Positions 8,274-18,927 of a stretch of 64,000 nt of DNA are shown in pieces. Source of the DNA: Pluralibacter gergoviae ATCC 33028 = NBRC 105706 (GTDB lineage: Bacteria; Pseudomonadota; Gammaproteobacteria; Enterobacterales; Enterobacteriaceae); the NCBI RefSeq assembly GCF_001598855.1, contig NZ_BCZS01000018.1, positions 1-64,000 on the forward strand. Reading direction: 5' to 3'. The position numbers and the translations under genes are program-made. Under the pieces are notes generated by a model that saw nothing but the letters and a program-made list of their open reading frames with translations, was not told where the DNA came from and ran no database searches. Each line of letters begins with the position of its first letter. Positions within the stretch are counted from its first letter, which is position 1.

Positions 8274-9647
8274 CTACGCCAGCCGTTTTTTGGCGTCCGC
8301 TATCGCCTGCGCGACCTGGGTCGGGGAGACGCCGCCTTTTGCGGCGCGCTTGTCGAGGCAGGACTGCAGGGAGAGGATCGGGTAGACGTCCTCGCCAATC
8401 GTCGCGCTGAACGTTTGCAGATCGGCCAGCGGCAGATCCTCCAGCGGCTTGCCCTGGCGAATCGCCTCCACCACCGCTTCGCCGACAATGTGGTGCGCCT
8501 CGCGGAACGGCACGCCTTTCGCCACCAGATAGTCCGCAAGCTCAGTGGCGTTGGCGTAGCCCTGCTGGGCCGCCTCCTGACAGCGGGGGCGCTTCACCTG
8601 AATGCCGTCAAGCACCAGCGCCGCCATGTGCAGGCAGTCGCTCCAGGTATCAAGCGCGTCAAACAGACCCTCTTTATCTTCCTGCATGTCCTTGTTGTAG
8701 GCCAGCGGCAGCCCCTTGAGGGTCATCATCATGCCGGTCAGCGCGCCCTGCACGCGGCCGCACTTGCCGCGAATAAGCTCCAGCGCGTCCGGGTTTTTTT
8801 TCTGCGGCATCAGCGATGAGCCGGACGTCACGCGGTCAGACAGCTCAACGAAGCCCGCCTCGCCGGTGTTGAAGAAAATCAGGTCTTCGGCAAAGCGCGA
8901 CAGATGCACCATGCCGATAGAGGCGTCGGACAGCAGCTCCAGCACGTGGTCACGATCGGAAACGGTATCCAGGCTGTTGCGGGTGGCGGAGGCAAAGCCC
9001 AGCCAGCCTGCCAGCTGCTCGCGGTCGATTTCGTAGGCGGTGCCCGCCAGCGCGCCGCAGCCCAGCGGGCTGACGTCGAGGCGCTTAAGCGTATCCTGCA
9101 GGCGGCTCTCGTCGCGGGCCAGCATCTCAACGTAGGCGAGACACCAGTGGGCGAAGGTCACCGGCTGAGCGCGCTGCAGGTGGGTATAGCCCGGCATCAC
9201 CGCGTCCTGGTTACTCTGCGCGGTTGCTACCAGCGCCGTTTGCAGCTGGCGCACGGCATCCAGCAGGCCGGCCACGCTCTCTTTGCACCACAGCTTGAGA
9301 TCGGTTGCCACCTGATCGTTGCGGCTGCGGCCGGTATGCAGCTTTTTACCCAGCGGGCCGACTTTATCAATCAGCTTACCCTCGACCCAGCTGTGAATAT
9401 CTTCGGCATCGCTTTCCAGGATTTGCTCCGGATTCGCGCGCACCTCTTCCAGCAGCGTACCCAGCGCCGCCTCCAGCTGCTGCTGCTCCTCTGCCGTCAG
9501 TACGCCGACGGTGACCAGCGCTTTCGACCAGGCTACGGAGCCAACGATATCCTGCTCCGCCAGGCGATAGTCGAAGCGCAGAGAGTCGTTGAACTGTTTG
9601 AACCGCTGGTCCGCCGCCTGAGTAAAACGCCCGCCCCAAAGTGCCAT
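8274..9647 (-). CDS. argH: argininosuccinate lyase
   Basis: Last step of arginine synthesis: splits argininosuccinate into arginine and fumarate. At 457 residues it equals the E. coli enzyme. The fumarase/aspartase superfamily signature [15 protein letters not shown] is present in the second half; its serine loop supplies the catalytic base. Other family blocks include [12 protein letters not shown] and [17 protein letters not shown]. It is the distal gene of argC-argB-argH, separated from argB by 93 bp that hold an imperfect inverted repeat. It will share ArgR control from the argC promoter. Confidence 0.98.
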   Translation of the reverse strand: MALWGGRFTQAADQRFKQFNDSLRFDYRLAEQDIVGSVAWSKALVTVGVLTAEEQQQLEAALGTLLEEVRANPEQILESDAEDIHSWVEGKLIDKVGPLGKKLHTGRSRNDQVATDLKLWCKESVAGLLDAVRQLQTALVATAQSNQDAVMPGYTHLQRAQPVTFAHWCLAYVEMLARDESRLQDTLKRLDVSPLGCGALAGTAYEIDREQLAGWLGFASATRNSLDTVSDRDHVLELLSDASIGMVHLSRFAEDLIFFNTGEAGFVELSDRVTSGSSLMPQKKNPDALELIRGKCGRVQGALTGMMMTLKGLPLAYNKDMQEDKEGLFDALDTWSDCLHMAALVLDGIQVKRPRCQEAAQQGYANATELADYLVAKGVPFREAHHIVGEAVVEAIRQGKPLEDLPLADLQTFSATIGEDVYPILSLQSCLDKRAAKGGVSPTQVAQAIADAKKRLA

Positions 9648-9689
9648 AGTAACAATCCTTAAATTCGTTAATGTCAGGTAAGAAAACTG

Positions 9690-9735
9690 CCCTCACCCCG
9701 GCCCTCTCCCTGAAGGAGAGGGTTAGGGCGAGGGG
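9690..9735. repeat. argB-argH intergenic inverted repeat
   Basis: An imperfect palindrome built on CCCTCACCCC and CCCTCTCCC, then GAA, then GGAGAGGG and GCGAGGGG. It looks like one of the short palindromic repeats scattered between enterobacterial genes. Its outer CCTCAC and inner CTCTCC blocks recur in the hairpin after metL (32650-32680). It could dampen or stabilise the mRNA between argB and argH. Confidence 0.7.
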
Positions 9736-9740
9736 AAAGA

Positions 9741-10514
9741 CTACGCCAGAATACGCGTACCAATCGGCGTACCGTTAAACAGCGTCGGCAGCTGCTCGGC
9801 GTGGCGCCAGGAGGCGATATCCACCGGGCGGCCGAGAGTACGGGCCGCATCCAGCGCCGCGTTAACCTTGACGATCATGCCGTCGGTAATAATGCCCTGC
9901 GCAATCAGCTGTTCGGCTTTCGCCGCCGTCATTTCGGGGATGCGCTGACCTTTGCCGTCGAGGATGCCGCTGACGTCGGAGAGCAGAATAAGATCCGCCC
10001 CCAGCGTCGCCGCCAGCGCCGTCGCCGCCTGATCGGCATTCACGTTCATTAGCAGGCCCTCTTCCGTCACGCCTACTGAACTGACCACCGGCAGGAAGCC
10101 GCCCGCCAGCAGCGTATTGATAAGGGTTGCCGAGCCCGGCTTCGCCAGCCCGACGTGGCCAAGCTCTTCATCAAGCTGGGTTACCGTTACGCTATCGCCA
10201 TCGCCCAGATAGAGCCCGACAGAGGCGATATCGTGCTTCTTCGCCCACGCCAGCAGCGTCTTATTGGCAATCCCCGCCAGCGCGCCGGTAATGATGTCAA
10301 TCTGATCCGCCGGGGTCACCCGCAGACCGTTTTTCTTTTTCACCGGCAGATTGAGCTTTTTCATCAGCTCATCCACCACGCAGCCGCCGCCGTGCACGAT
10401 CACCAGCGGGCGCTGATGCTCCGCGCGGTACGCCACCAGGGCGGTAAACAGACGCTCCAGCGCTTCCTCACTGTCCAGCAGTACGCCACCGAGTTTAATA
10501 ATTAAAGGGTTCAT
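9741..10514 (-). CDS. argB: acetylglutamate kinase
   Basis: Phosphorylates N-acetyl-L-glutamate with ATP, second step of arginine synthesis. The product has 257 residues from [11 protein letters not shown]. coli has 258 with a double Met. Visible amino-acid-kinase motifs are [10 protein letters not shown] (phosphate binding), [13 protein letters not shown] (substrate), and [15 protein letters not shown] (nucleotide). An in-frame ATG at 10529 directly abuts the argC stop codon and would add five residues; translational coupling from argC would suit either. It is the short form, with no N-terminal helix of the arginine-inhibited hexameric type. Confidence 0.96.
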   Translation of the reverse strand: MNPLIIKLGGVLLDSEEALERLFTALVAYRAEHQRPLVIVHGGGCVVDELMKKLNLPVKKKNGLRVTPADQIDIITGALAGIANKTLLAWAKKHDIASVGLYLGDGDSVTVTQLDEELGHVGLAKPGSATLINTLLAGGFLPVVSSVGVTEEGLLMNVNADQAATALAATLGADLILLSDVSGILDGKGQRIPEMTAAKAEQLIAQGIITDGMIVKVNAALDAARTLGRPVDIASWRHAEQLPTLFNGTPIGTRILA

Positions 10515-10529
10515 CACGACGCCATCCAT

Positions 10530-11534
10530 TCAGAGAAGAGACTGTGTTTCGGCAAAACCGAAACGGATATTTGCGCACTGCACGGCCTGCGCCGCCGCGC
10601 CTTTCAGCAGATTGTCCTCTGCCGCGACGATAATCAGGTGCTCGCCCTGAACGGCAAAGCCGATATCGCAGAACGGCAGGCCGACAACGTTTTTCAGCGC
10701 CGGCACGCCGCTCTCGTAGAGGCGCACCAGCGGCTTGCTGGCATAGGCGGCTGCAAAGACTTCCGCGACCTGTGCGCGGTTCACGCCCGGCTTCAGGCGG
10801 CAGGTAATGGTTTCCAGAATGCCGCGCTTAAAGTTGCCGAGGTGCGGGGTAAAAATCACCTCCGCCCCAAGGTGGGTGGTGATTTCCGGATGATGGCGGT
10901 GGTTAAACACGCCGTAGGGCTGCAGGCTCACTTCGCAGAAGCTGTTAGAGAGGGCCGCCTTGCGCCCGGCACCGCTGACGCCGCTGGTGGCGTTGATCAC
11001 CGGCCACTGGGCGAGATCCAGCATCCCGGCATCGATCAGCGGCTTCAGCGCCAGCTGCGCCGCCGTCGGATAACAGCCCGGTACTGCGATCAGATTTGCC
11101 TCTTTCAGCTTGTCGCCGCTCCACTCCGCCAGGCCGTATACTGCCTGCGCCAGCAGCTGAGGATGTTGATGAGTAAAACCGTAGTATTGCTGATAAAACT
11201 CAGCATCGTTGACGCGGAACGCGCCGGAAAGATCGAACACTACGCAGCCTTCGGCGAGGAACTGCGGCGCCAGATCGTGGCTCACCTCGTGGGCGGTAGC
11301 CAGAAAAACGACGTCAACGCCGGCGCTGAACTCGCGAATATCGGACATCGGCTGCAGCGGCAGATCGACAATCCCCTTCAGCTGCGGATGCAGGTCAGAA
11401 ATTAACTTTCCCGCATCATTGCTTTGCGCTGATACGGTCAAAGCGGTTATGGTCATGTGCGGATGGCGATTTATGTAGCTTACCAGCTCGGCACCGGCAT
11501 AACCGCTGGCGCCAACAATCAGCGTATTCAACAT
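10530..11534 (-). CDS. argC: N-acetyl-gamma-glutamyl-phosphate reductase
   Basis: NADPH-dependent reduction of N-acetylglutamyl phosphate to the semialdehyde. It has 334 residues as in E. coli. The N-terminal dinucleotide-binding loop is [12 protein letters not shown] (7-18), and the catalytic cysteine lies in the signature [13 protein letters not shown]. It is first gene of argCBH and divergent from argE; the control region between them carries two ARG boxes. The stop codon overlaps the region of the argB start. Confidence 0.98.
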   Translation of the reverse strand: MLNTLIVGASGYAGAELVSYINRHPHMTITALTVSAQSNDAGKLISDLHPQLKGIVDLPLQPMSDIREFSAGVDVVFLATAHEVSHDLAPQFLAEGCVVFDLSGAFRVNDAEFYQQYYGFTHQHPQLLAQAVYGLAEWSGDKLKEANLIAVPGCYPTAAQLALKPLIDAGMLDLAQWPVINATSGVSGAGRKAALSNSFCEVSLQPYGVFNHRHHPEITTHLGAEVIFTPHLGNFKRGILETITCRLKPGVNRAQVAEVFAAAYASKPLVRLYESGVPALKNVVGLPFCDIGFAVQGEHLIIVAAEDNLLKGAAAQAVQCANIRFGFAETQSLL

Positions 11535-11557
11535 CGGGTTCCTTAATGCGCAACGAT

Positions 11558-11596
11558 AGTGTATTTTTATTCACAATAAATGCATGAATATTGATA
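11558..11596. promoter_or_regulatory. tandem ARG boxes (ArgR operator) between argC and argE
   Basis: Two 18-bp ARG boxes lie 3 bp apart, the standard spacing for one ArgR hexamer. Box 1 (11558-11575) contains TGTAT-TTTT-ATTCA and box 2 (11579-11596) contains TGCAT-GAAT-ATTGA, both fitting the consensus TGAAT-N4-ATTCA with one or two changes. ArgR with arginine should repress both divergent promoters. Confidence 0.9.
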
Positions 11597-11622
11597 CTAT
11601 CACGACCTCAGGTGTGTCAACA

Positions 11623-12774
11623 ATGAAAAACACTTTACCGCCGTTTATCGAGATTTATCGCGCGCTGATCGCGACTCCCTCCATCAGCGCCACGGAAGAA
11701 TCTCTCGATCAGAGCAATGAAGCTTTAATCAATTTGCTGGGCGATTGGTTTGCCGCGCTTGGCTTCAGCGTTGAGATCCAGCCGGTCCCCGGCACGCGCA
11801 AAAAATTCAACCTGCTGGCCAGCACCGGCCGCGGCGCCGGTGGCCTGCTGCTCACCGGTCATACCGACACCGTGCCCTTCGACGAAGGCCGCTGGACCCG
11901 CGATCCCTTCACCCTGAGCGAACACGATAACAAGCTCTACGGCCTCGGCACCGCCGACATGAAGGGCTTCTTCGCTTTTATTCTCGACGCCCTGCGCGAC
12001 GTCGACGTGACAAAACTGAAAAAACCGCTCTATATCCTGGCAACCGCCGATGAAGAGACCAGCATGGCGGGCGCCCGCTACTTCTCTGAATCCACCAGCC
12101 TGCGCCCGGACTGCGCCATTATTGGCGAACCCACCTCGCTGCAGCCGGTGCGGGCCCACAAAGGCCACATGTCCAGCGCCGTACGGGTGCTCGGCCAGTC
12201 CGGCCACTCAAGCGATCCGGACCGGGGCGTCAACGCCATCGAGTTGATGCACGACGCTATCGGGCGCATCATGCAGCTTCGCGACTCACTTAAAGATCGC
12301 TATCACAATGCCGCCTTTGCCGTGCCGTATCCGACGCTTAACCTGGGCGCCATCAGCGGCGGCGATGCCGCAAACCGCATCTGCGCCTGCTGCGAACTGC
12401 ATTTAGATATCCGCCCGCTGCCGGGCATGACCCTCAACGATCTCAACGGACTGCTGAACGAGGCGCTGGCACCGGTCAGCGAACGCTGGCCTGGCCGTCT
12501 GACGGTCTCCGAACTGCACCCGCCGATCCCCGGCTACGAGTGCCCGCCCGATCACAACCTGGTCCAGGTGGTGGAAAAACTGCTCGGCACCGAAGCGGAG
12601 GTGGTGAACTACTGCACCGAAGCGCCCTATATCCAGACGCTGTGCCCGACCCTGGTGCTCGGCCCGGGCTCCATTAATCAGGCCCACCAGCCGGATGAGT
12701 TCCTGGAAACCCGCTTTATTAAGCCGACCCAGGAACTGATCGGCAAAGTCGTGCGCCACTTCTGCTGGCACTAG
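11623..12774 (+). CDS. argE: acetylornithine deacetylase
   Basis: Hydrolyses N-acetyl-L-ornithine to ornithine and acetate; dinuclear zinc enzyme of the M20 family. From [10 protein letters not shown] it has 383 residues, the E. coli length. Metal and catalytic motifs are [11 protein letters not shown], the GTADMKGF aspartate, ADEETSMAG with the catalytic glutamates, and the C-terminal histidine in [10 protein letters not shown]. The frame is open from 11584, but those 13 codons lie in the operator and are not conserved. Having argE means this organism uses the linear rather than the recycling route. Confidence 0.97.
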   Translation: MKNTLPPFIEIYRALIATPSISATEESLDQSNEALINLLGDWFAALGFSVEIQPVPGTRKKFNLLASTGRGAGGLLLTGHTDTVPFDEGRWTRDPFTLSEHDNKLYGLGTADMKGFFAFILDALRDVDVTKLKKPLYILATADEETSMAGARYFSESTSLRPDCAIIGEPTSLQPVRAHKGHMSSAVRVLGQSGHSSDPDRGVNAIELMHDAIGRIMQLRDSLKDRYHNAAFAVPYPTLNLGAISGGDAANRICACCELHLDIRPLPGMTLNDLNGLLNEALAPVSERWPGRLTVSELHPPIPGYECPPDHNLVQVVEKLLGTEAEVVNYCTEAPYIQTLCPTLVLGPGSINQAHQPDEFLETRFIKPTQELIGKVVRHFCWH

Positions 12775-12780
12775 CGCTCT

Positions 12781-12808
12781 CGTCATCCTCCCGCCCGGGA
12801 GGATGACG
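12781..12808 (+). terminator. hairpin after argE
   Basis: An 11-bp perfect stem, CGTCATCCTCC (12781-12791) with GGAGGATGACG (12798-12808), lies 6 bp after the argE stop. No T-run follows, so it may be a processing or Rho-assisted end instead of a classical terminator. Confidence 0.5.
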
Positions 12809-13068
12809 CCCACCCCCTCGCTATAAGCTGTGCTTATCTCGCGCCATCTTGATTAAATTTGTTAAATTTCGCCTAATTCTTCGTTTGCTGAACCGATTTC
12901 GCCGCAATTGACGTGCGGGTTTTTACGTGGCTTTATAAAGTGACTATCAAAATTTACCGAATACCATATCCCGACGATTTCGTACCGCAATCGCTGTACT
13001 GACTGCGGCGCCGTGACTGTTGCGTAAAATTCGGTGACATACATAAATGAGATGGGGTGTCTGGGTTA

Positions 13069-15720
13069 ATGAACGAACAATATTCCGCTTTGCGTAGTAA
13101 TGTCAGTATGCTCGGCAAGGTGCTGGGTGAGACCATCAAAGAAGCTCTGGGTGAACATATTCTCGATCGGGTGGAAACCATCCGTAAGCTGTCGAAGTCG
13201 TCGCGCTCAGGCAATGAAGCCGATCGCCAGGCGCTGCTCACCACCCTGCAAAACCTCTCCAACGACGAGCTGCTGCCGGTGGCCCGCGCCTTCAGCCAGT
13301 TCCTCAACCTGGCGAATACCGCCGAGCAGTACCACAGCATCTCCCCGAGCGGCGAAGCGGCCAGCAACCCGGAAGTGATGGCAAAAACGCTGCGCAAGCT
13401 GAAAGAGCAGCCCAATCTCAACGAAGCCAGTATTCAAAAAGCCGTCGAGGCGCTGTCGCTGGAGCTGGTGCTGACCGCCCATCCGACGGAGATCACCCGC
13501 CGCACGCTGATTCATAAAATGGGCGAAATCAACAACTGCCTGAAGCAGCTGGATAACCAGGATATTGCCGACTACGAGCGCCACCGCCTGATGCGCCGCC
13601 TGCGCCAGCTGATTGCCCAGTCCTGGCATACGGACGAGATCCGCAAGCATCGCCCCAGCCCGGTCGATGAAGCCAAGTGGGGCTTTGCGGTGGTGGAAAA
13701 CAGCCTGTGGGAAGGGGTTCCGCACTATCTGCGCGAGCTGAACGAGCAGTTGGAGAAGAACCTCAACTATCAGCTGCCGGTCGATTTCGTGCCGGTGCGC
13801 TTCACCTCCTGGATGGGCGGCGACCGCGACGGCAACCCGAACGTAACGTCAAATATTACCCGCACCGTGCTGCTGCTGAGCCGCTGGAAGGCCACCGACC
13901 TGTTCCTTAAAGACATGCAGGTCCTGATCTCCGAGCTGTCGATGGTGAACTGTACCGACGAGCTGCGCGAGTACGTCGGCGAAGCGGGCGCGGCGGAGCC
14001 GTACCGCTATCTGCTGAAATCCCTGCGCAGCCAGCTGATGGCCACCCAGGCGTGGCTGGAAGCGCGCCTCAAGGGCGAAAAGCTGCCGAAACCCGCCGGG
14101 CTTATCACCCAGAACGAACAGCTGTGGGAGCCGCTGTACGCCTGCTACAAATCGCTGCAGGCCTGCGGCATGGGCATCATCGCCAACGGCGAACTGCTCG
14201 ACACCCTGCGCCGCGTGAAGTGCTTTGGCGTGCCGCTGGTGCGCATCGACGTGCGCCAGGAGAGCACCCGCCACACCGAGGCGCTGGGCGAGCTGACCCG
14301 CTACCTCGGCATCGGCGACTACGAAAGCTGGTCGGAGGCCGACAAGCAGGCGTTCCTGATCCGCGAACTGAACTCCAAGCGCCCGCTGCTGCCGCGCAGC
14401 TGGGAACCCAGCGACGACACCCGCGAAGTACTCGATACCTGCCGGGCGATCGCCGAAGCGCCGCAGGGCTCCATCGCCGCCTACGTGATCTCGATGGCCA
14501 AAACGCCGTCCGACGTGCTGGCGGTTCACCTGCTGCTCAAAGAGGCCGGGATCGGTTTTGCCCTGCCGGTCGCGCCGCTGTTCGAGACCCTCGACGATCT
14601 GAATAACGCCAACGACGTGATGACCCAGCTGCTGAATATCGACTGGTATCGCGGCTTTATCCAGGGCAAGCAGATGGTGATGATCGGCTACTCCGACTCC
14701 GCCAAAGACGCGGGCGTGATGGCCGCCTCCTGGGCGCAGTATCAGGCCCAGGATGCGCTGATCAAAACCTGCGAAAAAGCGGGCATTGAGCTGACCCTGT
14801 TCCACGGCCGCGGCGGCTCCATCGGCCGCGGCGGCGCCCCTGCCCACGCGGCGCTGCTCTCCCAGCCGCCGGGCAGCCTCAAGGGCGGCCTGCGCGTCAC
14901 CGAGCAGGGCGAGATGATCCGCTTCAAGTACGGCCTGCCGGAAGTGACCATCAGCAGCCTGTCGCTGTACACCAGCGCCATTCTGGAGGCCAACCTGCTG
15001 CCGCCGCCGGAGCCGAAGCCAGAGTGGCGCCACATCATGGACGAACTCTCTGAGATCTCCTGCAACATGTACCGCGGCTTCGTGCGCGAAAACAAAGACT
15101 TTGTGCCCTACTTCCGCTCGGCCACGCCGGAGCAGGAGCTGGGCAAGCTGCCGCTGGGTTCGCGCCCGGCCAAACGTCGCCCCACCGGCGGCGTCGAGTC
15201 GCTGCGCGCCATTCCGTGGATTTTCGCCTGGACGCAAAACCGCCTGATGCTGCCGGCCTGGCTCGGCGCCGGCGCGGCGCTGCAGAAAGCGGTTGAAGAA
15301 GGTAAGCAGAGCGAGCTGGAGGCGATGTGCCGCGACTGGCCGTTCTTCTCAACCCGTCTGGGGATGCTGGAGATGGTCTTCTCCAAGGCCGACCTGTGGC
15401 TGGCGGAGTACTACGATCAGCGCCTGGTGAAGAAAGCGCTGTGGCCGCTCGGCAGCGAGCTGCGCAAGCTGCTGGAGGCCGATATCAAGGTAGTGCTGGC
15501 TATCGCCAACGATTCACACCTGATGGCCGACCTGCCGTGGATCGCCGAATCCATCCAGCTGCGTAACATCTATACCGATCCGCTGAACGTCCTGCAGGCC
15601 GAGCTGCTGCACCGCTCGCGCCAGGCGGAAGAGGCCGGGCAAGAGCCCGACCCGCGCGTCGAGCAGGCGCTGATGGTCACCATCGCCGGCGTCGCGGCCG
15701 GCATGCGCAACACCGGCTAA
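13069..15720 (+). CDS. ppc: phosphoenolpyruvate carboxylase
   Basis: Carboxylates PEP to oxaloacetate, refilling the citric acid cycle during growth on sugars. It has 883 residues from [10 protein letters not shown], the same as E. coli. Catalytic motifs are [10 protein letters not shown] with the active-site His138 and [12 protein letters not shown] with the conserved arginine and glycine loop. The C-terminus GMRNTG is the conserved end that sits in the active site. A GTG 12 bp upstream at 13057 is in frame but lies in the likely ribosome-binding region. The 260 bp upstream contain no operator I can name. Confidence 0.98.
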   Translation: MNEQYSALRSNVSMLGKVLGETIKEALGEHILDRVETIRKLSKSSRSGNEADRQALLTTLQNLSNDELLPVARAFSQFLNLANTAEQYHSISPSGEAASNPEVMAKTLRKLKEQPNLNEASIQKAVEALSLELVLTAHPTEITRRTLIHKMGEINNCLKQLDNQDIADYERHRLMRRLRQLIAQSWHTDEIRKHRPSPVDEAKWGFAVVENSLWEGVPHYLRELNEQLEKNLNYQLPVDFVPVRFTSWMGGDRDGNPNVTSNITRTVLLLSRWKATDLFLKDMQVLISELSMVNCTDELREYVGEAGAAEPYRYLLKSLRSQLMATQAWLEARLKGEKLPKPAGLITQNEQLWEPLYACYKSLQACGMGIIANGELLDTLRRVKCFGVPLVRIDVRQESTRHTEALGELTRYLGIGDYESWSEADKQAFLIRELNSKRPLLPRSWEPSDDTREVLDTCRAIAEAPQGSIAAYVISMAKTPSDVLAVHLLLKEAGIGFALPVAPLFETLDDLNNANDVMTQLLNIDWYRGFIQGKQMVMIGYSDSAKDAGVMAASWAQYQAQDALIKTCEKAGIELTLFHGRGGSIGRGGAPAHAALLSQPPGSLKGGLRVTEQGEMIRFKYGLPEVTISSLSLYTSAILEANLLPPPEPKPEWRHIMDELSEISCNMYRGFVRENKDFVPYFRSATPEQELGKLPLGSRPAKRRPTGGVESLRAIPWIFAWTQNRLMLPAWLGAGAALQKAVEEGKQSELEAMCRDWPFFSTRLGMLEMVFSKADLWLAEYYDQRLVKKALWPLGSELRKLLEADIKVVLAIANDSHLMADLPWIAESIQLRNIYTDPLNVLQAELLHRSRQAEEAGQEPDPRVEQALMVTIAGVAAGMRNTG

Positions 15721-15730
15721 CCGGCCATAC

Positions 15731-15763
15731 TGCGCTGCTCTCACTGCCGGTGAGAGCAGCGCA
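15731..15763 (+). terminator. ppc terminator hairpin
   Basis: A 13-bp perfect stem, TGCGCTGCTCTCA (15731-15743) with TGAGAGCAGCGCA (15751-15763), 7-nt loop, followed only by TTT. It lies 10 bp after the ppc stop codon. Confidence 0.7.
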
Positions 15764-15911
15764 TTTCCCCGCGTTTCCCCTCAGAATCCTCTCTGTTTTG
15801 TCCGCTACGTGACTTTTTATCCACAGAATAATCACCTAACCGGCGTTAATTAATGTTTGCTTAATCTTTTACCGCTACGTTTGCCGCCACGATAACAAAC
15901 AGGTTCAGGAT

Positions 15912-17645
15912 ATGCTTTCAACACCTTCACCGGCCAAGGGCAAATTTAGCTGGCAGGCCCTCGTCTGGGCGCTGCTCTACTTCTGGTTTTTCTCTACGCT
16001 GCTGCAGGCCATTATCTGCTTCAGCGGCTTCAGCGGTACTAACGGGCTGCGCGACTCCCTGCTGTTCAGCTCCCTGTGGCTGATCCCGATATTTCTTTTT
16101 CCTGCCAGAACCCGCGCCATTGCCGCCGTCATCGGTATCGTACTGTGGGCCGCATCGCTGGCCACGCTCTGCTACTACGTGATTTACGGCCAGGAGTTCT
16201 CCCAGAGCGTGATGTTCACGATGTTCGAATCGAACACCGGCGAGGCGGGAGAGTACCTGACGCAGTACTTCAGCTGGAAAATTGTGCTCACCGCTATCGC
16301 CTACACGGCGGTGGTTATTTTCCTCTGGACCCGTCTCAAGCCGGTCTATATTCCGTCGCCGTGGCGCTGGCTGGTGTCATTTGCCCTGCTGTACGGACTG
16401 ATCCTTAATCCGCTGATTACGGGCACCTTTATTAAGCACAAGCCCATTGAGAAAACGCTCAACGGCATGGCCTCGCGCATGGAGCCCGCCGCGCCGTGGC
16501 AGTTTATTACCGGCTACTACCAGTACCGCCAGCAGCTGAGCAGCCTTAACCGCCTGCTGGACGCCAACAACGCCCTGCCGCCGCTGGCCAATCTGAAGGA
16601 CAGCTCCGGCGACGCGCCGCGCACGCTGGTACTGGTCATCGGCGAATCCACCCAGCGCGGCCGCATGAGCCTCTACGGCTACCCGCGTGAAACCACGCCG
16701 GAGCTGGACGCGATGCACAAGAGCGATAAAAACCTGACCGTCTTTAACGACGTCGTCACCTCGCGGCCCTATACCATTGAGATCCTGCAGCAGGCCCTGA
16801 CCTTCGCCAACGAGCAGCATCCGGACCTCTATCTGACCAAACCGTCGCTGATGAATATGATGAAGCAGGCCGGATATAAGACCTTCTGGATCACCAACCA
16901 GCAGACAATGACCGAGCGCAACACCATGCTGACGGTATTTTCCGAGCAGACGGATAAGCAGTTCTATATGAATCAGCAGCGCACCCAGAGCGCGCGCGAG
17001 TACGACACCAACGTGCTGGCGCCGTTTAAAGAGGTGATGGCCGATCCGGCGCCGAAGAAGTTTATCGTCGTGCACCTGCTGGGGACGCACATCAAGTACA
17101 AATACCGCTATCCGGAAAACTGGGGCAAGTTTGACGGTAAGATGGATACCGTTCCCAGCAACCTCTCCGACGATCAGCGCGAGGATTACAACGACTACGA
17201 CAACGCCAACCGCTACAACGATCACGTGGTGGCCAGCCTGATTAACAGCTACAGGGCGACCGATCCTAACGGCTTCCTGCTCTACTTCTCCGACCACGGC
17301 GAAGAGGTGTACGACACGCCTCCGCACCAGACGCAGGGCCGCAACGAAGGCAACCCGACGCGCCATATGTACACCGTGCCGTTCCTGCTATGGACGTCCG
17401 ATAAGTGGCAGTCGGCCCATCCGCGCGACTTTTCGCAGGACGTGGACCGCAAGTACAGCAGCGCAGAGCTTATCCACACCTGGTCCGATCTGGCCGGCCT
17501 GAGCTATGACGGCTACGACCCGACGCGCTCGATTACCAGCCCGCAGTTCAAAGAGACCACCCGCTGGATTGGCGACCCCTACAAACCGGCGACGCTAAAA
17601 TCTTACGATAGCCTGCCGTACGGCGAATCTGTCGGCAATCAGTAG
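15912..17645 (+). CDS. eptC: LPS heptose phosphoethanolamine transferase
   Basis: Inner-membrane enzyme that adds phosphoethanolamine to heptose of the lipopolysaccharide core, stiffening the outer membrane. It has 577 residues, the E. coli length. The N-terminal part carries about five membrane segments (roughly 15-35, 45-65, 70-92, 122-140, 153-171). The periplasmic sulfatase-like domain starts near 220, with metal/nucleophile motif GESTQRGRMSLYGYPRETTP and metal motif FSDHGEEVYD. The order ppc-eptC-yijO is as in E. coli. EptA/EptB relatives share the fold, but this position and length favour EptC. Confidence 0.95.
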   Translation: MLSTPSPAKGKFSWQALVWALLYFWFFSTLLQAIICFSGFSGTNGLRDSLLFSSLWLIPIFLFPARTRAIAAVIGIVLWAASLATLCYYVIYGQEFSQSVMFTMFESNTGEAGEYLTQYFSWKIVLTAIAYTAVVIFLWTRLKPVYIPSPWRWLVSFALLYGLILNPLITGTFIKHKPIEKTLNGMASRMEPAAPWQFITGYYQYRQQLSSLNRLLDANNALPPLANLKDSSGDAPRTLVLVIGESTQRGRMSLYGYPRETTPELDAMHKSDKNLTVFNDVVTSRPYTIEILQQALTFANEQHPDLYLTKPSLMNMMKQAGYKTFWITNQQTMTERNTMLTVFSEQTDKQFYMNQQRTQSAREYDTNVLAPFKEVMADPAPKKFIVVHLLGTHIKYKYRYPENWGKFDGKMDTVPSNLSDDQREDYNDYDNANRYNDHVVASLINSYRATDPNGFLLYFSDHGEEVYDTPPHQTQGRNEGNPTRHMYTVPFLLWTSDKWQSAHPRDFSQDVDRKYSSAELIHTWSDLAGLSYDGYDPTRSITSPQFKETTRWIGDPYKPATLKSYDSLPYGESVGNQ

Positions 17646-17652
17646 TTACCGG

Positions 17653-17677
17653 AGGCCACTTTTACAGTGGCCTTTTT
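17653..17677 (+). terminator. eptC terminator
   Basis: Stem AGGCCACT (17653-17660) with AGTGGCCT (17666-17673), 5-nt loop, then TTTTT. It lies directly after the eptC stop and before yijO. Confidence 0.88.
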
Positions 17678-17725
17678 ACATCGCGGCGGTTACTGTTTCC
17701 CGGTCACGGAACTGCGGAACGCGCT

Positions 17726-18583
17726 ATGTATCAGGATATCAGCCACCTTCTCTCTTGCTTTGCTGACGGCACCACGCCGCTCGGACGGATCTTCTTTGCC
17801 GACGGCGGCGGCGCGCCGCCGAAGCTCTCCTGGCAGGTTGATTTTCCCCGGCTGGAGCTGGTGCTGGCGGGCGAGTGCGCCGATGCGGCAGTCGCCGACG
17901 ACGTGAGCCTCAGCGCAGGCGATATCCTCTACGTTCCGCCGGGCAGCTGGAACTTTCCGCTGCGCCGGGCGCCGGTAACCACCCTCAGCATTCTTTTCGG
18001 CAAGCAGCAGCTCGGCTTTAGCGTGGTGGCGTGGGATGGCGAAACCTCGCAGAATCTTGCCCGCCAGCACGTCGCCCGCCGCGGCCCGCGCATCGGCTCC
18101 TTTCTGCTGCAGACCCTTGGCGAAATGCAGATGCAGCCGCAGGAGCAGCAGACGGCCCGGCTTATCGTCGCCAGCCTGCTCAGCCACTGCCGCGACCTGC
18201 TCGGCAGCCAGATCCAGACAGCGTCGCGCAGCCAGGCGCTGTTTGAGGCCATCCGCGACCATATTGACCGACACTACGCCTCGCCGCTCACCCGCGAGTC
18301 GGTGGCGCAGGCGTTCTATATCTCCCCCAACTACCTCTCTCATCTGTTCCAGAAAAGCGGCGGGCAGGGCTTTAACGAATACCTGAATCACGTCAGGCTG
18401 GAGCAGGCGAAAACGCTGCTGAAGGGATACGATCTGAAGGTCAAAGAGGTGGCCCGCAGCTGCGGGTTTGTCGACAGCAACTACTTCTGCCGCCTGTTTC
18501 GCAAAAACACCGAGCGCTCGCCGACCGAGTACCGCCGCCAGTACCACAGCCAGCTGACGGAAAAAGCGGCTAGTTCAGAATAA
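17726..18583 (+). CDS. yijO: AraC-family transcriptional regulator YijO
   Basis: A 285-residue AraC/XylS-type regulator whose effector is not known. The N-terminal half resembles a cupin sensing domain (SAGDILYVPPGSWNFPLR). The C-terminal 100 residues hold the two helix-turn-helix units, the first near VAQAFYISPNYLSHLFQ and the second in VKEVARSCGFVDSNYFCRLFRKNTERSPTEYRR. It faces the frw/pfl operon tail to tail, overlapping frwD by 14 bp. By position it is the best candidate for local control of the frw genes, which is inference only; the inverted elements between frwC and ptsA are possible targets. Confidence 0.93.
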   Translation: MYQDISHLLSCFADGTTPLGRIFFADGGGAPPKLSWQVDFPRLELVLAGECADAAVADDVSLSAGDILYVPPGSWNFPLRRAPVTTLSILFGKQQLGFSVVAWDGETSQNLARQHVARRGPRIGSFLLQTLGEMQMQPQEQQTARLIVASLLSHCRDLLGSQIQTASRSQALFEAIRDHIDRHYASPLTRESVAQAFYISPNYLSHLFQKSGGQGFNEYLNHVRLEQAKTLLKGYDLKVKEVARSCGFVDSNYFCRLFRKNTERSPTEYRRQYHSQLTEKAASSE

Positions 18584-18926
18584 GGTGGGTGCGCTGCGGC
18601 GCGGCCAGCACCTTGCGCACCGCGCTCATGACTTTAGACGGATCGCGCAGAAAAGCGCTGATCCCCGACTGCACGTAGCTGCTGTCGATAAAGCGTTCCG
18701 CGCCCGCCAGCTCAATATCGGTGATCAGCAGCACGGCATCGGCGCGCTGAATATCCTCCTCGCTGAGCAGATTCTCAGTGCCCAGCGCGCCCTGCGTCTC
18801 TATTTTGATCTGCCATTTCTCCTGCTGGCAGAGCTTCTCCAGCCGCTCGGCGGCCATATAGGTGTGCGCCACGCCGCTCACGCAGGCGGTGACGGCAACC
18901 AGATATCGAACAGGGACGATGGCCAT
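18570..18926 (-). CDS. frwD: fructose-type PTS enzyme IIB component
   Basis: Predicted EIIB subunit that passes phosphate to the incoming sugar. The 118-residue product has the phosphocysteine motif VTACVSGVAHTYMAAERLE with the active Cys at about 15. FrwB, encoded three genes upstream, is a paralogue, so the system has two separate IIB proteins. The start MAIVPVRYLV is chosen because the frame upstream runs into pflC and E. coli FrwD begins with MAYLVAV. Last gene of its operon; the 3' end overlaps yijO. The sugar is unknown. Confidence 0.92.
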   Translation of the reverse strand: MAIVPVRYLVAVTACVSGVAHTYMAAERLEKLCQQEKWQIKIETQGALGTENLLSEEDIQRADAVLLITDIELAGAERFIDSSYVQSGISAFLRDPSKVMSAVRKVLAAPQRTHLILN

Positions 18927-18927
18927 A

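Noticed and set aside
15844-15880. Possible PmrA box upstream of eptC (TTAAT repeats in GTTAATTAATGTTTGCTTAAT)
   Set aside because: The two TTAAT-like units are not separated by the 5 bp that PmrA needs, and the region is simply AT-rich.
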